Origin: Trema orientale
Taxonomy: Eukaryota; Streptophyta; Magnoliopsida; Rosales; Cannabaceae
Assembly (NCBI GenBank): GCA_002914845.1
Contig: JXTC01000091.1
Span: 677,380-741,379 of the forward strand
DNA: 64,000 bases
Direction: 5' to 3'
Part shown: piece by piece, positions 34,870-46,489 of the stretch
Layout of the letters: every line of letters starts with the position of its first letter
Position numbering within the stretch: position 1 is the stretch's first letter
Position numbers and translations under genes: made by a program
Notes under the pieces: model-generated
What the model was told of the DNA's origin: nothing
What the model saw: the letters and a program-made list of their open reading frames with translations, nothing else
Database searches by the model: none

Positions 34870-35771
34870 TACCTCTAATGATGGGATGGTGGAGGTGGCA
34901 GTCGTGACAGAAACAGTTTGAGACTTATTGGAGAATAATATATATTTTACGATTTGTTAGGGATGAAATACGTACCTAAATAATTTTAGATATATGATAT
35001 AATAATGAATATTGGTTTTAAGAATATTTATAAATGAGTCTTTTTTTTTTTTAATCATAAATGTCTTAGCAGACTCTCAAGGTATAAATATCTTTATATT
35101 TCTTTTTTTTGGGGTTGAAAATTTTTACACATCTCATGTTTGGTCTAATGAGTATTAAAATAATGATATATTAATTGTAACATGTGATTTTACTTTTAAA
35201 GGGTTAGATAACCTGGTTTCAACAATAGCAGCTATCACAAGACAGAGAATAAACTAAGAAGTTGAATCAGTCAAAACATGAGCTTCTGAAAAAGTGAAGC
35301 AAATTGTGGAAGAGATCAACGAGACATTTTGTTACCGACAAACCAATTGGGAAGAAGCATTCCCCGCATAAGTACAAAAGAGATGACATTCAATAGGCTA
35401 GACTTTATGTCAAGACGAACATAAGCTTTTGCTTAAATTACTAGAATCAGTATCAGCTGGTAAAGGTCTGCAAATGTAGGTTATTTTGGGATGTAACTTC
35501 GAAAGCTTACTTTTTTTTTCAACGGTTTTAAGATGTCTTTTTCGAGTTACAGTATTTAAATATGATTGGACAACACTTCAAGGATGTTCCTTGTAAGATT
35601 AAAAAAAAATTGGGAATATTTTGCCAAAATAGATAGAAAAACACGTTTATTTTTTATATATTTTTTTACAACAAAACATGATCATCAAGTCGCTAATGAA
35701 AAGCCGACTTACGTTGGTGAAGCAAATCAACATATACAGAGAATTATTAGGTTATTATATATGTATATATA
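34870..35771. other. AT-rich intergenic stretch, no gene recognised
   Basis: Small open frames only. The stretch 35220-35480 has more balanced composition (for example GAGATCAACGAGACA) and may be an old gene or repeat relic, but no product is recognisable. Confidence 0.45.
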
Positions 35772-35957
35772 GAAATGTTAAACCTCCTCTTTTTTTTTAT
35801 TCTTTTTTACACTCTCTAGTCTTAATGTTTGATACATAGATTCTATTATCCAATTTAATATTTTAATTATACAACAAATCACAGTGGAATCCACGTATCA
35901 AGTATTGAGATTGAGAAAGTACAAAAGAAAGTGTAAAAGAGAGTATTGCTAACATTC
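35772..35957. mobile_element. Short MITE (186 bp)
   Basis: The left end GAAATGTTAAACCTCCTCTTT and the right end, reverse-complemented, GAATGTTAGCAATACTCTCTTT form TIRs that continue into TTTACACT. Embedded in TA-rich flanks. Confidence 0.65.
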
Positions 35958-35984
35958 TTCGTGTGTATATATATATATATATAT

Positions 35985-36233
35985 GGGCACCAATCCAGTA
36001 GGTATTTTTTTTTTTTACCTATGGATAGTTATCACTTTTAGCCAATGAAAATTTAGCATGCACATTTTTTTATTGTAAAAAGTAGGAGAGAGAAATAACA
36101 TTAATGATGCACGTCTTTTCATGCACTTCATTATAGTCGTTGGATCACCATTAGATGATGATCCAATGGTTAAAAAAAAAATTACCTACCCATAGGTAAA
36201 AAAAAAAAAAAAATACTTACTGGATTGGCAACC
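35985..36233. mobile_element. MITE of the CCAATCCAGTAGGT family (249 bp)
   Basis: The ends GGGCACCAATCCAGTAGGTA and TACTTACTGGATTGGCAACC are inverted repeats followed inward by poly-T/poly-A and by CCTATGGATA/ACCCATAGG. It sits between (TA)n tracts. Best preserved member in the window. Confidence 0.8.
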
Positions 36234-36247
36234 TATATATATTTATA

Positions 36248-36946
36248 TATGAGTAATGTTTTAATGGAGATTTTTATTTTTACTCAATGGATGGATACTC
36301 TAATTTGGGTCATTGGATTTTAATCTAATGGCTAAAATAATATTAGGAGATTTATTAAAACAATTATTATAATTAATACATATATAATTATAGAAAGTTA
36401 TTTAAAATAAAAAAGACGGGTAACCTGATGAGTTGGTCAATTTTTTTTTTATTTTCTCTTTTTAATAAGAAAATAAAATTAGTGAAAAATACTTAATAAT
36501 CCCAAATTACTTTCAACTATCTTATTCGTTAGGGAAAAAGAAAAAGAAAACAACAAAAAGATGCATAAATTTTAAGCTGTTTCACGCATAATTATTTTTT
36601 AAACAAATTTTCTTTCAATATAGTTGCTTTATTTATTTTTGTTATTTAAGAAAACAACTTACTCATAATATGAAAATTATGCTACCTTAGATTTTATCTT
36701 TCGTACAGTAAAAAAAGAAATTTTATGAAATATTGAAGATATAATTACATATAGTTTTAAATTAAAGGTAATTAAAAAATTAAACTTTAAATTAAATTTT
36801 CAAAAAAGAAATAAATAAAAACGAATTAGAAATTAATATATTTAATGAGATGACTTGTTATTATAAGTTTATTTCTAAATTAGTCAAATTTACTCATCCA
36901 TGGAGCAAAAACAAAAATATCCACTGAAAACTCACCCTATATATAT
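36248..36946. mobile_element. ~0.7-kb TIR element, copy 1 of a tandem pair
   Basis: The left end (AATGGAGATTTTTATTTTTACTCAATGGATGG) pairs with the reverse complement of the right end (AGTGGATATTTTTGTTTTTGCTCCATGGATG), a ~45-bp TIR, between TATATAT flanks. No coding frame. Confidence 0.75.
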
Positions 36947-36949
36947 ATA

Positions 36950-37594
36950 TGAGTGCATGTTGGGTACTCTAATTTGGGCCATTGGATTTTAGTCTAATGG
37001 CTAAAATAATTTTAGTAGATTTACTATAAAAATTATTATAATTAATACATATATAAATATAGAAAATTATTTAAAATAAAAAGATGGGTAACCTAATGAG
37101 TTAGTCAATTATTTTTATTTCTTTTTTTTTGTAAGAAAATGAAACTAGTAAAAAATACATAATAATCTCAAATCACTTTCAGCCATCTTATTCGTTGGAA
37201 AAAAACAACAAAAAATGTACAAATTTTAAGCTGTTTCATGCATAATTTTTTTTTTAAAACAAATTTTCTTTTAATGTAGTTGCTTAATTCATTTTTTGTT
37301 ATTTAAGAAAACAACTTATTCATAATATGAAAATTATTCTACCTTAGATTTCACCTTTCGTACCGTAAAAAAGAAATTTTATGAAATATTGAAGATAGGA
37401 CAGTACATAGTTTTAAATTAAAGGTAATTAAAAAATTAAACTTTAAATTAAATTTTCAAAAAAAAAAAAAATAAATAAATAGAAATTAATATATTGAATG
37501 AGATGACTTGTTATTGTAGGTTTAAAATCAAATTAGTCAAATTTACCCATCCATGGAGCAAAAATAAAAATACCCAGTGAAACATCACCCTATA
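36950..37594. mobile_element. ~0.65-kb TIR element, copy 2 (left TIR mostly deleted)
   Basis: Collinear with copy 1 from ACTCTAATTTGGGCCATTGG onward, with the same right end. About 45 bp of the left TIR are missing. The two copies share a (TA)n junction. Confidence 0.75.
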
Positions 37595-37602
37595 TATATA
37601 TA

Positions 37603-37963
37603 GGGATAACTATAAAAAAATACCCTGAAGTTTGAGTATTTTACAATTTAAACCCTGAAATTTGGACTCTACAAATACCCTGAGATTAAAAATTTCTTAA
37701 AATTAATGTCCTAAGTTGACTTTTTGAATAATTTAAACTGATAAAATATAATAATATCCTCAAAATTATGATGAATAATATGGATTAATCTAGTTTTAAT
37801 AGAGAATATTATTGTTTTTTCGTTCCTAAAATTGGTCAAAAAATCTGTCCAGGGTATTAACTTTCAGAAATTCTTAATCTAAGGATATTATTTTGCAGAT
37901 TCCAAACTTCAGGGTTTAAATTGCAGAACATATAAATTTCAGGATATTTTTTTGCAGTTATCC
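37603..37963. mobile_element. MITE of the CCCTGAAGTTTGG family
   Basis: The ends GGATAACTATAAAAAAATACCCTG and CAGGATATTTTTTTGCAGTTATCC are inverted, with further paired blocks TTTAAACCCTGAAATTTGG and CCAAACTTCAGGGTTTAAA. TIR about 85 bp, total 361 bp, flanked by (TA)n. Its TIR layout (AATACC, CTGCA, AACCCT, TTGCAAAAT) resembles the MULE in APC5. A second copy is at 45696-46051. Confidence 0.78.
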
Positions 37964-37999
37964 ATGTATATATATATATATATATATATTAATTTTACT

Positions 38000-38001
<2 letters not shown>

Positions 38002-38037
<36 letters not shown>
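38002..38037. repeat. T36 homopolymer
   Basis: Uninterrupted poly-T of about 36 bases after a (TA)n tract; length is unreliable in any assembly. Confidence 0.9.
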
Positions 38038-38038
<1 letters not shown>

Positions 38039-38399
38039 TGTAATGTGTTTAAAATGAAAATTTTTTATTTAAAAGGAAACATATTTCGATTCCTTTTAGG
38101 TTACTTTTCACACCACTTAGTATTGTTCTACACATATGAATCGATGTGAACACCTTACGATGTATAATGTTATTTGCTCCGTATTAATTGCGGTCTTCCC
38201 AAAAGTCAACAATATATGTATAGTTATCTAAGTTATATAAATATTTGGAGTTATATGAAGTACTACAACTATTTTGGATTTATAATTATATGATTGGTTC
38301 TTGTCTAATTTTAGTTTCTGAACTATAAGCACCAAAATAGGCTTTTTTTCCATGCGGTATTTCCTAGATAAATACCACTTTCTCCTCTGAGCCTGCAAA

Positions 38400-38583
38400 T
38401 TCAGGAAAAACTTATTGAGCTCGTCAATGGAAGACGGAGCCACAGCACGAACATCAACATGGCCCTCCCCTCTCTCCGTTTCGCAACTACTTTCAGTGCA
38501 GAAAGTAATCCCCTACATTGCATTCAAAACCCAGGAAAACGCAGGTGCCCAATCAAGCGGGATGAGCTCTCTCAGTTTGTCAC
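38400..38583 (-). pseudogene. Unrecognised coding fragment split by the copia insertion (3' part)
   Basis: On the - strand, reading from 44907 down to 44789, then 38583 onward after removing the insertion and one target duplication, a frame gives KNESVVVFGD followed by KLRELIPLDWAPAFSWVLNAM. There is then a stop near 38517, and beyond it APSSIDELNKFFLNLQ. Composition is more gene-like than the flanks. A possible acceptor (TTTGCAG) lies near 38400. I do not recognise the product. It may be a dead gene or gene fragment. Confidence 0.4.
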
Positions 38584-39855
38584 TGTTACGACCGTTTCTT
38601 GTATTCTTACCTAATATAATTAATTATCCAATTAATTATATAAGTTGAATATGCGAAAAATTATGATATGGATGTTGTAACATTGAAAAGTAAAAATTTG
38701 ACACACAATATTTTTACTTGGTTCAACTATCTCCCGATAGTCTACATCTAAGGGGCTACGCCCAAAGAAATAAACTTACTAGTAAAGAATAACGTGAGTA
38801 CAAATACCAATCAAATTTAAAAGACTTCCTCTCTTAAATGTTGCAACATGCCAGTACTCCTTCACTAATTTGTCTAGCGAGCTCCCCTCGACTTGATGTT
38901 ATTCCTTCTATCTGAATTCCTTTCAAATTTCTTAGAACTTATCTTCTTCCGAAGACTTGATGCACCTCTCCGAAGCACTCTTACGACTAAAAATCCCTCC
39001 TAGTCTTACAATACAAAGTATTAATAATTTAACAAAGTATTGCTCTAATGGCAATCTCAAACATATATAGCACACCTAGGACTCTAACCTAGGCTACTAT
39101 TTATAGTGCTTGAGGTCTTCCAATCTTTTACAATCTGCAAGACACATTTTCTTCAATATAAATATTGATTGGAAGTCAATTAGATCAGTCAATGATAAGA
39201 TTTTTGCAATCAAGGCTGACCTGAAATAGTTACTGATTCTGCACAATGGTGTTACAATATCGGCTCTGTCTAAACAGCCAAGTTTGTAACCTTTCTAGAA
39301 GAAATGTCGATTTGTTACCTAAAATAAAAATTTTGTTTTTTGCACAAATCAAACAAATAAAAAATGTTCACACACAATAAGAATCAACTAAAAATAAATA
39401 AGGAAACGACAACTCAAGAGATAAGCATTTACACTTTCATACTATAAGGTAGTTTCCATAAAAAATGTAAGCTGTCAAAGCAATTAGATATAATTAGCCT
39501 AATAAATGAAATCTGATTTATTAAAATCAAGATTTATTATTTCTAGAAATATTTAGCAATTAATATTAGTAATCACACAATAATCAATTTTTATTAAAAC
39601 AAGCCTAAATAAGAAAGAAATATGTGAATATAATTTTCCTACAAGGCAAACATTAATCATTGATATTTCTGATTAAAACACAACTAATTGAATAGATATT
39701 CAATCATATGACAGCTGTAAAATTCGGACAAACAAGTTCAAAAATCCCAGGCCAAATATTGCAGTGATATTGCAACATCACCCCAGAATCACTGTCAGTA
39801 AACACAGACAGTGATGTTGCAATATCGTAAATGACAACAGTCTTTTCCTTTTTGA
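38584..39855 (-). repeat. 3' LTR of the deleted copia element
   Basis: 1272 bp. Its outermost start has TC where the other LTR has TG (element sense). It carries several copies of the palindrome TGTTGYAACA. Confidence 0.9.
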
Positions 39856-41070
39856 TCTCCCCCTTTGACATTTTTAGGCAAAATATTTGTAAGTCCCTAC
39901 AAAACAATTTGTGTTTGGCCAGAATTTTCGTAAATTTTTGCAACTACTCCCCCTTTTGGCAAAAATAGCCAAAGGTAGATACAAATAACTGCAAAATTCA
40001 TAACTTAAATGAAAATCAGAATTCACATATAATAAACCATAAGTTGCTCAATGTTGTAACATGAACTTATATCCCGCAGAAAAATAAAATGAGTAAATTC
40101 AAAAGAATATGACACTACTCCCTCTTGATCATTGCCCCTAAAATCAAGACAACAACTAACTTTTTTAATGAAATGACAACTTGAAGATATCATAATTATC
40201 TTCTTTTTTCTCAGCTGGCTTTCATGAATCATCTTTAGTGAACTCCCCCTAATTACGAGCATCATAAATAAGAGAAGAAAAGAAATATAGTAGAGGCAAG
40301 TTGAAATCAAAAAACTGTAAGGAGAGAAAATCTTGGGAAAATGTAGAGATGATATCAGCAGCAGTTATCAAAAAATTTATCTGATTTTCTTTTTAAATAT
40401 AAGCCGAGTTTATTCCATATTTTAACATTGATTGTGCAGTCTCAGTCAAAATATTATATATGGTAACTTTATAGACAAAAAGAAGTTGATGAATTTATTC
40501 CAATTATAAAATATTTTAACACGCACAGTTCTTACCATTTTCAACACTCACGATTTCTAAAAGATTCTTCATATTGATTGATCATCTATGCATGAAAAAT
40601 AACTGAGATACCGAAAATAATTGATCTTCGATAAAATAGAGCAGTACGAAATGATTTTGCTACTGCATAAATAAGTGATATTATAACATTGACAACAATT
40701 AAGGCAATGATTTTTCCATGACCAGTAGCTTTCACACTATCACTGAGGTAGCCATTTTCTCATGGTCGATCATCCTCTACTGTATTTGTAATATATAGGC
40801 CCAGATTACTCATGGATGGCTTTCATACTTCAGTGTAGGTAGCTCTTTCTGATCATGATGCCTGTATTCACAAAATAAAGCTGAGATGTCATACTTGTCA
40901 ATCATAAAACAATCAAGGATTCTCAATCTTTCTTTAGAATTATCCAGAAATGCTTGCATGATAAAAACAATAAGAACTGTGTATAAAAATATGTTATAAT
41001 AAAAATAAATTCATCGTTTTCTTAACATCTTTTGTATTTTTCACAAATAATATTTTTAACTTTGACTAGC
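39856..41070. other. Non-coding 3' interior of the deleted copia element
   Basis: Between the RNase H remnant and the 3' LTR; no ORF. Contains the purine tract beside the LTR and AATGTTGTAACAT-type motifs near 40050 and 41072. Confidence 0.75.
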
Positions 41071-43458
41071 TAATGTTACAACATTAGTTCACATGGAACA
41101 AATTCCTAATACTTTTGTAAAAATGCCTGGCAGCTGTTTGTCAGTCTCAATAAATTCAAACAAAATAATTTTATTCTCAACTAAGTTTCTGATAACATGC
41201 CACAAGTCAGATTCATTCATAGATGTAATGAACGTGATTTTGTCAAAGTATAATAATTATCTTTGGACCGAAATCCCTCCAAAACAGATTTACCACATTT
41301 ATCAAATACAACACACTTATCACGAGTGAAATTAACGTTAAAATTTAAATCACAAATTTGACTTATGCTAATTAAATTAGCCAGAAGTCCCTCAACATAC
41401 AAAACATTCTTGATTTTAGGAAATCCTTCAATATAGAGAGTTCCTTTTCTAAGAACTCTTCCTTTTGCACCATCACTGAATGTTGTAATACCTCCAGTAT
41501 CTAACTTGTAGTCTACAAGAATAGATTTGTCATCTGTCATGTGCTTGGAATGTCCACTATCGAAATACCAATCATTAGTAGCACATGTTCTAAAATAAGT
41601 GAAAGATCTAAAACAATTTAATTCAGATTTTTTAACCCAAACTTTATTTGTTTTTCTTGACAAATCAATCTTTTTCTTTGGTGTTTTTTTTTTTTGAAAT
41701 GGAATTTTATGCGAATAGTAGCTATTTTCCAAAAAATTCCTCATAGTAAAGCATCTAGGTCTAATATGACCTTTAATACCACAGAAATGACAAGTTAGAA
41801 TGAACTTACCATGGTTTTTCATGGAATTAAATCTTGTTGGTCTGTTATATATTGCAACATGAGATTTTCGTGTTGTAACATTAGCATGTTTTCTAGAATC
41901 TGATATTGTAGTTGATTTATTATATGTTACAACATGAGGCTTCTTCTATGTTGTAACATCAGTACTAGTTCCTGCAACTGGGTTAGAAACGGAACTCTTA
42001 ACAAAAACAGTTTTTGAATTTGAGTTCTTACTTTTAAATCCGAGTCCACGATGATCTGACCCAGATTTACTGACAGATAGATATGATCTAACTTTGCCAT
42101 CCCAGAATTTAGCATTTTCAAGGACTTTTGAGTCCTCTCAAGCTTTGCTGAAACCTCTTTTATTTTTGCCTCTCTTTTAGCTACTAACTTTTCTAAATTC
42201 TAGACCTTTATTTCAGTATTCTCCTCGTATTAAAGGAGTGTAGAAACTCTTCCCTCAAGAGATCTATTCTGTTCAACAACGTTAATCCATTGAGAAATTC
42301 TCATAGGATTTTCGAATAGATTCTTTATCTAGTTCAGATTCATCACTGTCAGAATCATATACCCTGTCTGATATTACAACATTACTGTCAGATGTAGGCT
42401 GTGTTGTAATATTATCTGCAGAACTCTGCATAGAACACGTGTTATCTAAAACTAATAAAACACAAAAAGTAACATAATTACTTATGTATTTCTTCTTCTT
42501 CTTGGCTGCCTTCAGATTCTTCATCATTCCAAGAGGTAGTCATAGGCCTAGATTTCTTCTTTAGGGAGTCGGCACATTCGGTTTGTATATGGCCGTATCC
42601 TTCACACTCTCTACATTGAATGCCTTTCTTTTTATCTTTCGAAAAATCAGATGCAGGTGTAGTGGACTTACTTTTGTTTGAGTTGCTGCCCATTTTCTTC
42701 AAAAACCTGTTGAAATTTTCAGTTAATAGAGCAAGCTCGACATCACCATCTCCTTTTTCACTTAGAGCTGACTCTAAAGCTGCTTTAAGGGCAATAGTTT
42801 TGTCCTTTTTCTTATGCTTGATACTCATCTCGTATATTTGCAAGGATCCCATCAGTTCCTCAACCTTCATGGTGTCGAGGTACTTGCTCTCTTCAATGGC
42901 TGTGAGTTTTGGTTGAAATCTGTCAGGCAAAAACCAAAATATTTTCCTAACCATTTTAATATCTGAAAAATATTTTCCAAGAGTAAAAGCCTCGTTAGAA
43001 ATATCACATAATTTAGTGAAATATTCAGACAAGGTTTCATCCTCTCTTATTTTTAATTACTCGAATTTAGAAGATAAAATGACCAATTTGGTTCTTTTCA
43101 TATCTTCAGAACCTTCAAAATGAGTTTGTAAAATGTCCCACGCCTCTTTGGCAGATTCACAATTTGTAATCATTTTGATTCAAGTTGCATCAACTCCATT
43201 AAGAATGGTATGTAGAGCTTTGGAATTGAAATTAGTAAGTTTGTCATTATCAGATGACCAATTAAATACATGTTTAGGAATACTCTTCGCTTGATTGTCC
43301 TTAGTAGTTAGAGGACTTCAACCAGTAAGAATGGATCTCCAAGCTTTTTCATCAATAGCCCTGATGAATGCCTTCATGCGTGCCTTCCAATATAAATAAT
43401 TAGTGCCATCAAGAAGTGGAGGGCGTGAAATGGATCCACCTTCGGCAGGAATTGACAT
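41071..43458 (-). pseudogene. copia gag-protease with deletion to RNase H
   Basis: The - strand frame starts at ATG 43458 (MSIPAEGGSISRPPLLDG) with a UBN2-type gag. It has two zinc knuckles, CRECEGYGHIQTEC (near 42580-42620) and CHFCGIKGHIRPRC (near 41760-41790), then protease-like DWYFDSGHSKHMTDD and a GAG-pre-integrase start ending SDLWH near 41203. The next residues, LVENKIILFEFIETDKQL and IFTK, are the end of a copia RNase H. About 3 kb of pol is therefore missing. Stops interrupt gag: at least three, each one transition away from a sense codon expected in relatives (near 43320, 43180 and 43060). Confidence 0.88.
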
Positions 43459-43510
43459 ACCTAAAATTAATGGTAAAAAATCCACAAGATCTCACAAAAC
43501 AAACCGTTAA

Positions 43511-43530
43511 TGACTCGCTCTGATACCAAA
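43511..43530 (-). other. Primer-binding site of the deleted copia element
   Basis: Reads TTTGGTATCAGAGCGAGTC on the - strand directly after the 5' LTR; initiator tRNA-Met type. Confidence 0.88.
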
Positions 43531-44788
43531 TGTTACGACCATTTCTTATATTCTTACTGAATATAATTAATTGTCCAATTAATTATGTAAGGTGAATATG
43601 CGAAAAATTATGATATGGATGTTGTAATACTAAAAAGGAAAAATTTGACACATAATATTTTTACTTGGTTCAACTATCTCCCGATAATCTATATCCAAGG
43701 GGTCACGCCCAGAGAAATAAACTTATTAGTAAAAAATAACGTGAGTATAAATACCAATCAAATTTAAAAGACTCCCTCTCTTAAATATTGTAACATGCCA
43801 GTACTCCTTCATAATATAAAGTATAGAACCCGATATGATTCCTTCTATCTGAGCTCTCTTCAGATTTCTTGGAACCTGTCTTCTCCCAAAGACTCGATGC
43901 ACTTTTTCTGATGTACTCTTACGACTAAGAATCCCTCCTAGTCTCACAATATAAAGTATAAATAGATTTAACAAAGTATTACTTTAACGGCAATCTCAAA
44001 CATACATAGCACACCTAAGACTCTAACCTAGACTCTTATTTATAGTGCTTGAGGTCTTTCAATCTTTGGCAATTTACAGGACACGTTTTCTTCAACATAA
44101 ATACTGATTGGAAGTCAATTAGATCAGTCAAGGATAAGATTTTTACAATCAAGGCTGATCTGAAATAGTTGCTGATTCTGCACTGTGATGTTACGACATT
44201 GGCCCTGTCTAAACAGCCAAATTTGTAACATTTCTAGAAGAAATGTTGATTTGTTATTTGAAATAAAATTTCTGTTTTTTGTACAAATCAAGCAAATAAA
44301 AAGTATTCACACACAATAGGAATCAGCTAAAAATAAATAATTAAACGATAACTCAAGATATAAGCATTTATACTTTCATACTATAAGGTAGTTTCCATAA
44401 AAATGTAAGCTGTCAAAGCAATCAGATAGAATTAGCCTAATAAATGAAATTTGATTGATTAAAATCAAGATTGATTATTTCTACAAATATTAAACAATTG
44501 ATATTAGTAATCACATAATAATCAATCTTAATTAAAACAAGCCTAAATAAGAAAGAAATATGTGAATATAATTTTCTTACAAGGCAAATATTAATCATTG
44601 ATGTTTCTAATTAAAACACAACTAATTGAATAGATATTCAATCATATGACAGCTGTAAAATTCGGACAAAAATGTTCAAAAATCCCAGGTCAAATATTGT
44701 AGTGATGTTGCAACATCTAGAATCACTGTCAGTAAACATAGACAATGATGTTGTAACATCGTAAATGACAACAGTCTTTTCCTTTTCA
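43531..44788 (-). repeat. 5' LTR of the deleted copia element
   Basis: 1258 bp, starts TGAAAAGGAAAAGAC and ends GTCGTAACA in element sense. Confidence 0.9.
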
Positions 44789-44907
44789 GTCACCAAAGAC
44801 TACAACCACTGATTCATTTTTGGGTTCTTCATGAATGAGGCCAAAGATAAGATTTTGAGCATTTTTGTTATGAAATAAGGGAGCTTCATTGATCTCACCT
44901 TTGTTCA
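44789..44907 (-). pseudogene. Unrecognised coding fragment split by the copia insertion (5' part)
   Basis: Upstream half of the same frame: NEAPLFHNKNAQNLIF, then GLIHEEPKNESVVVFGD. It ends exactly at the GTCAC target duplication. The frame closes upstream at a stop or intron border near 44907. Confidence 0.4.
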
Positions 44908-44988
44908 CAAATCAGTGCGAATTTTCCCAACAAAGTGCATAATCAGTTTTTGTTGCTACTAGAATTTAGTTGTAGTTATATATATATA

Positions 44989-45250
44989 GTTGCCAATCCG
45001 ATAAGTATTTTTTGTTTACCTATCTATAAGTATTTTTTTTTTTTTTTTCAGTTATTGGATCATTGATCTAACGAATAATCCAATAGCTATCATAATTGAT
45101 CTAACGAATGATCTAACGGCTATCATAATTTGAATAGTTGAAAAAGAAAAATAAATACTCATTAACTAATATTTTTCTATATTTTTTTAGCCAAAAACAA
45201 TACCTATAGATAAGTAAAAAAAAAAAAAAAACTACTTACTTTGTGTCTAC
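44989..45250. mobile_element. MITE of the CCAATCCAGTAGGT family
   Basis: The left end GTTGCCAATCCGATAAGTATT after TATATATA and the right end AAACTACTTACTTTGTGTC before ATATATAT. Internal repeat of GATCTAACGA(A/T) (45066-45120). Confidence 0.68.
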
Positions 45251-45695
45251 ATATATATGTAGACCAGACATGGTAAAGTGAGTAATTTCAACGATTGAGT
45301 TGGAACCCAAGTGTTGTGGTGATGCGTTTACTTTGTGATTTGTGGTTGTCATCACTTCTGATTTTATGAGGTAATTTGCTTTAGTGAATATTATTAGTAA
45401 TAATTTCAAGTATTCTCTATATTTAATTAGTTGACTATAAAGAATTTAGAGTAATACCTTTCTTTTTACTCTTAAATTTTGTAATAGACTGTCTGATTTG
45501 GATACGAGAAAGTAAGTTTATCGTATTTGGAGTGTTGTGATGCAATAAGTATGACTTTCATTGGATGGGTAATATATACGTCACTCATGAAGATGGCCCA
45601 CTTGGTATTTGATAAAATGTCCATGAGGATTTGCTTTCTTAATTTATGTTAACTGTATCGAATAAAAAGCAATATGTATATAAATTGTTTGGTGG
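45251..45695. other. Intergenic, no gene recognised
   Basis: AT-rich, no ORF above background and no repeat boundary seen. Confidence 0.5.
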
Positions 45696-46051
45696 GGATA
45701 ATAGCAAAAAAATACTCTCACGTTTGGATGTTCTGTAATTTAAACCCTGAAGTTTGGATTCTGCAAAATAATACCCTGAGATTACGAATTTCTGAAAATT
45801 AATACCCTGTATTGATTTTTAACTGATAAAATACAATAATATCCTCAAAATTAAGATAAATAATGTGGATTAATCTAGTTTTAAATGAGGATATTATTGT
45901 TTTTTTGTTCCTAAAATTGGTCAAAAAATCTGTCCAGGGTATTAATTTTCAAAAATTCTTAATCTCAAGGTATTATTTTGCAGAGTCCAAACTTCAGGGT
46001 TTAAATTGCAGAATACCCAAACTTCAGAGTATTTTTCTGGAGTTTGATAAC
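45696..46051. mobile_element. MITE of the CCCTGAAGTTTGG family, copy 2
   Basis: Collinear with 37603-37963, including the central GGTCAAAAAATCTGTCCAGG block. TIR arms contain TTTAAACCCTGAAGTTTGG and its inverse. 356 bp, no coding capacity. Confidence 0.78.
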
Positions 46052-46104
46052 AAGCAAATACTTTTGCTTTTTTGGTTTCTTCTATTTAATTAATTAATAA
46101 AGGG

Positions 46105-46455
46105 ATAATATCATTTTTATACCTTGTATTTTGATATTTTGTCCAGCTTGTATCTTACGTTTTTGTTATTATCAATATTGATCTTTAAATTTAATATTTG
46201 TAATAAATTTATGCCCTGATACTAGTTTAGATTTAATTTACTAAAATGATTTTATAAACTTATTATCAGATCAATTTTTATATAGTTTATTTTCAATTTT
46301 TTAAACGGTATTTTTGTAAATGAACTGCTCTAAATTGGTTTCAGGATATAATTTTATAATATATTTCAAATCTAAATGTTAATATTGATAATAACCAGAA
46401 CACAAGGTACAATTTGGACAAAGTATCAAATTATAAGATATAAAAATGATAATAT
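46105..46455. mobile_element. Long-TIR MITE (~350 bp)
   Basis: The left arm from ATAATATCATTTTTATACC pairs with the reverse complement of the right arm, ATATTATCATTTTTATATC, for about 110 bp (through TTTGTCCA and GTTATTATCAATATT). The transcript would fold into a near-complete hairpin. Confidence 0.78.
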
Positions 46456-46489
46456 TTAATAAATATTAGTAGTTTATTTTATAAGAGAT

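Larger units (their letters stand above)
38584..44788 (-). mobile_element. Internally deleted Ty1/copia retrotransposon
   Basis: Perfect 5-bp target duplication GTCAC at 38579-38583 and 44789-44793. LTRs are 43531-44788 (5' in element sense) and 38584-39855 (3'), 1258 and 1272 bp, ending ...GTCGTAACA. The primer-binding site TTTGGTATCAGAGCGAGTC (43511-43530, - strand) and purine tract CAAAGGGGGAG (near 39856-39870) lie at the right places. The interior has gag and protease, then a direct join to the end of RNase H; integrase and RT are absent. LTRs differ at many positions, so the insertion is older than the APC5 copia. Confidence 0.93.

Noticed and set aside
41093-41329. + strand 78-codon ORF
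   Set aside because: Antisense to the copia protease/RNase H remnant.
45863-46093. 76-codon ORF (MWINLVLNEDIIV...)
   Set aside because: Falls inside a MITE and runs over its TIR; no protein similarity.
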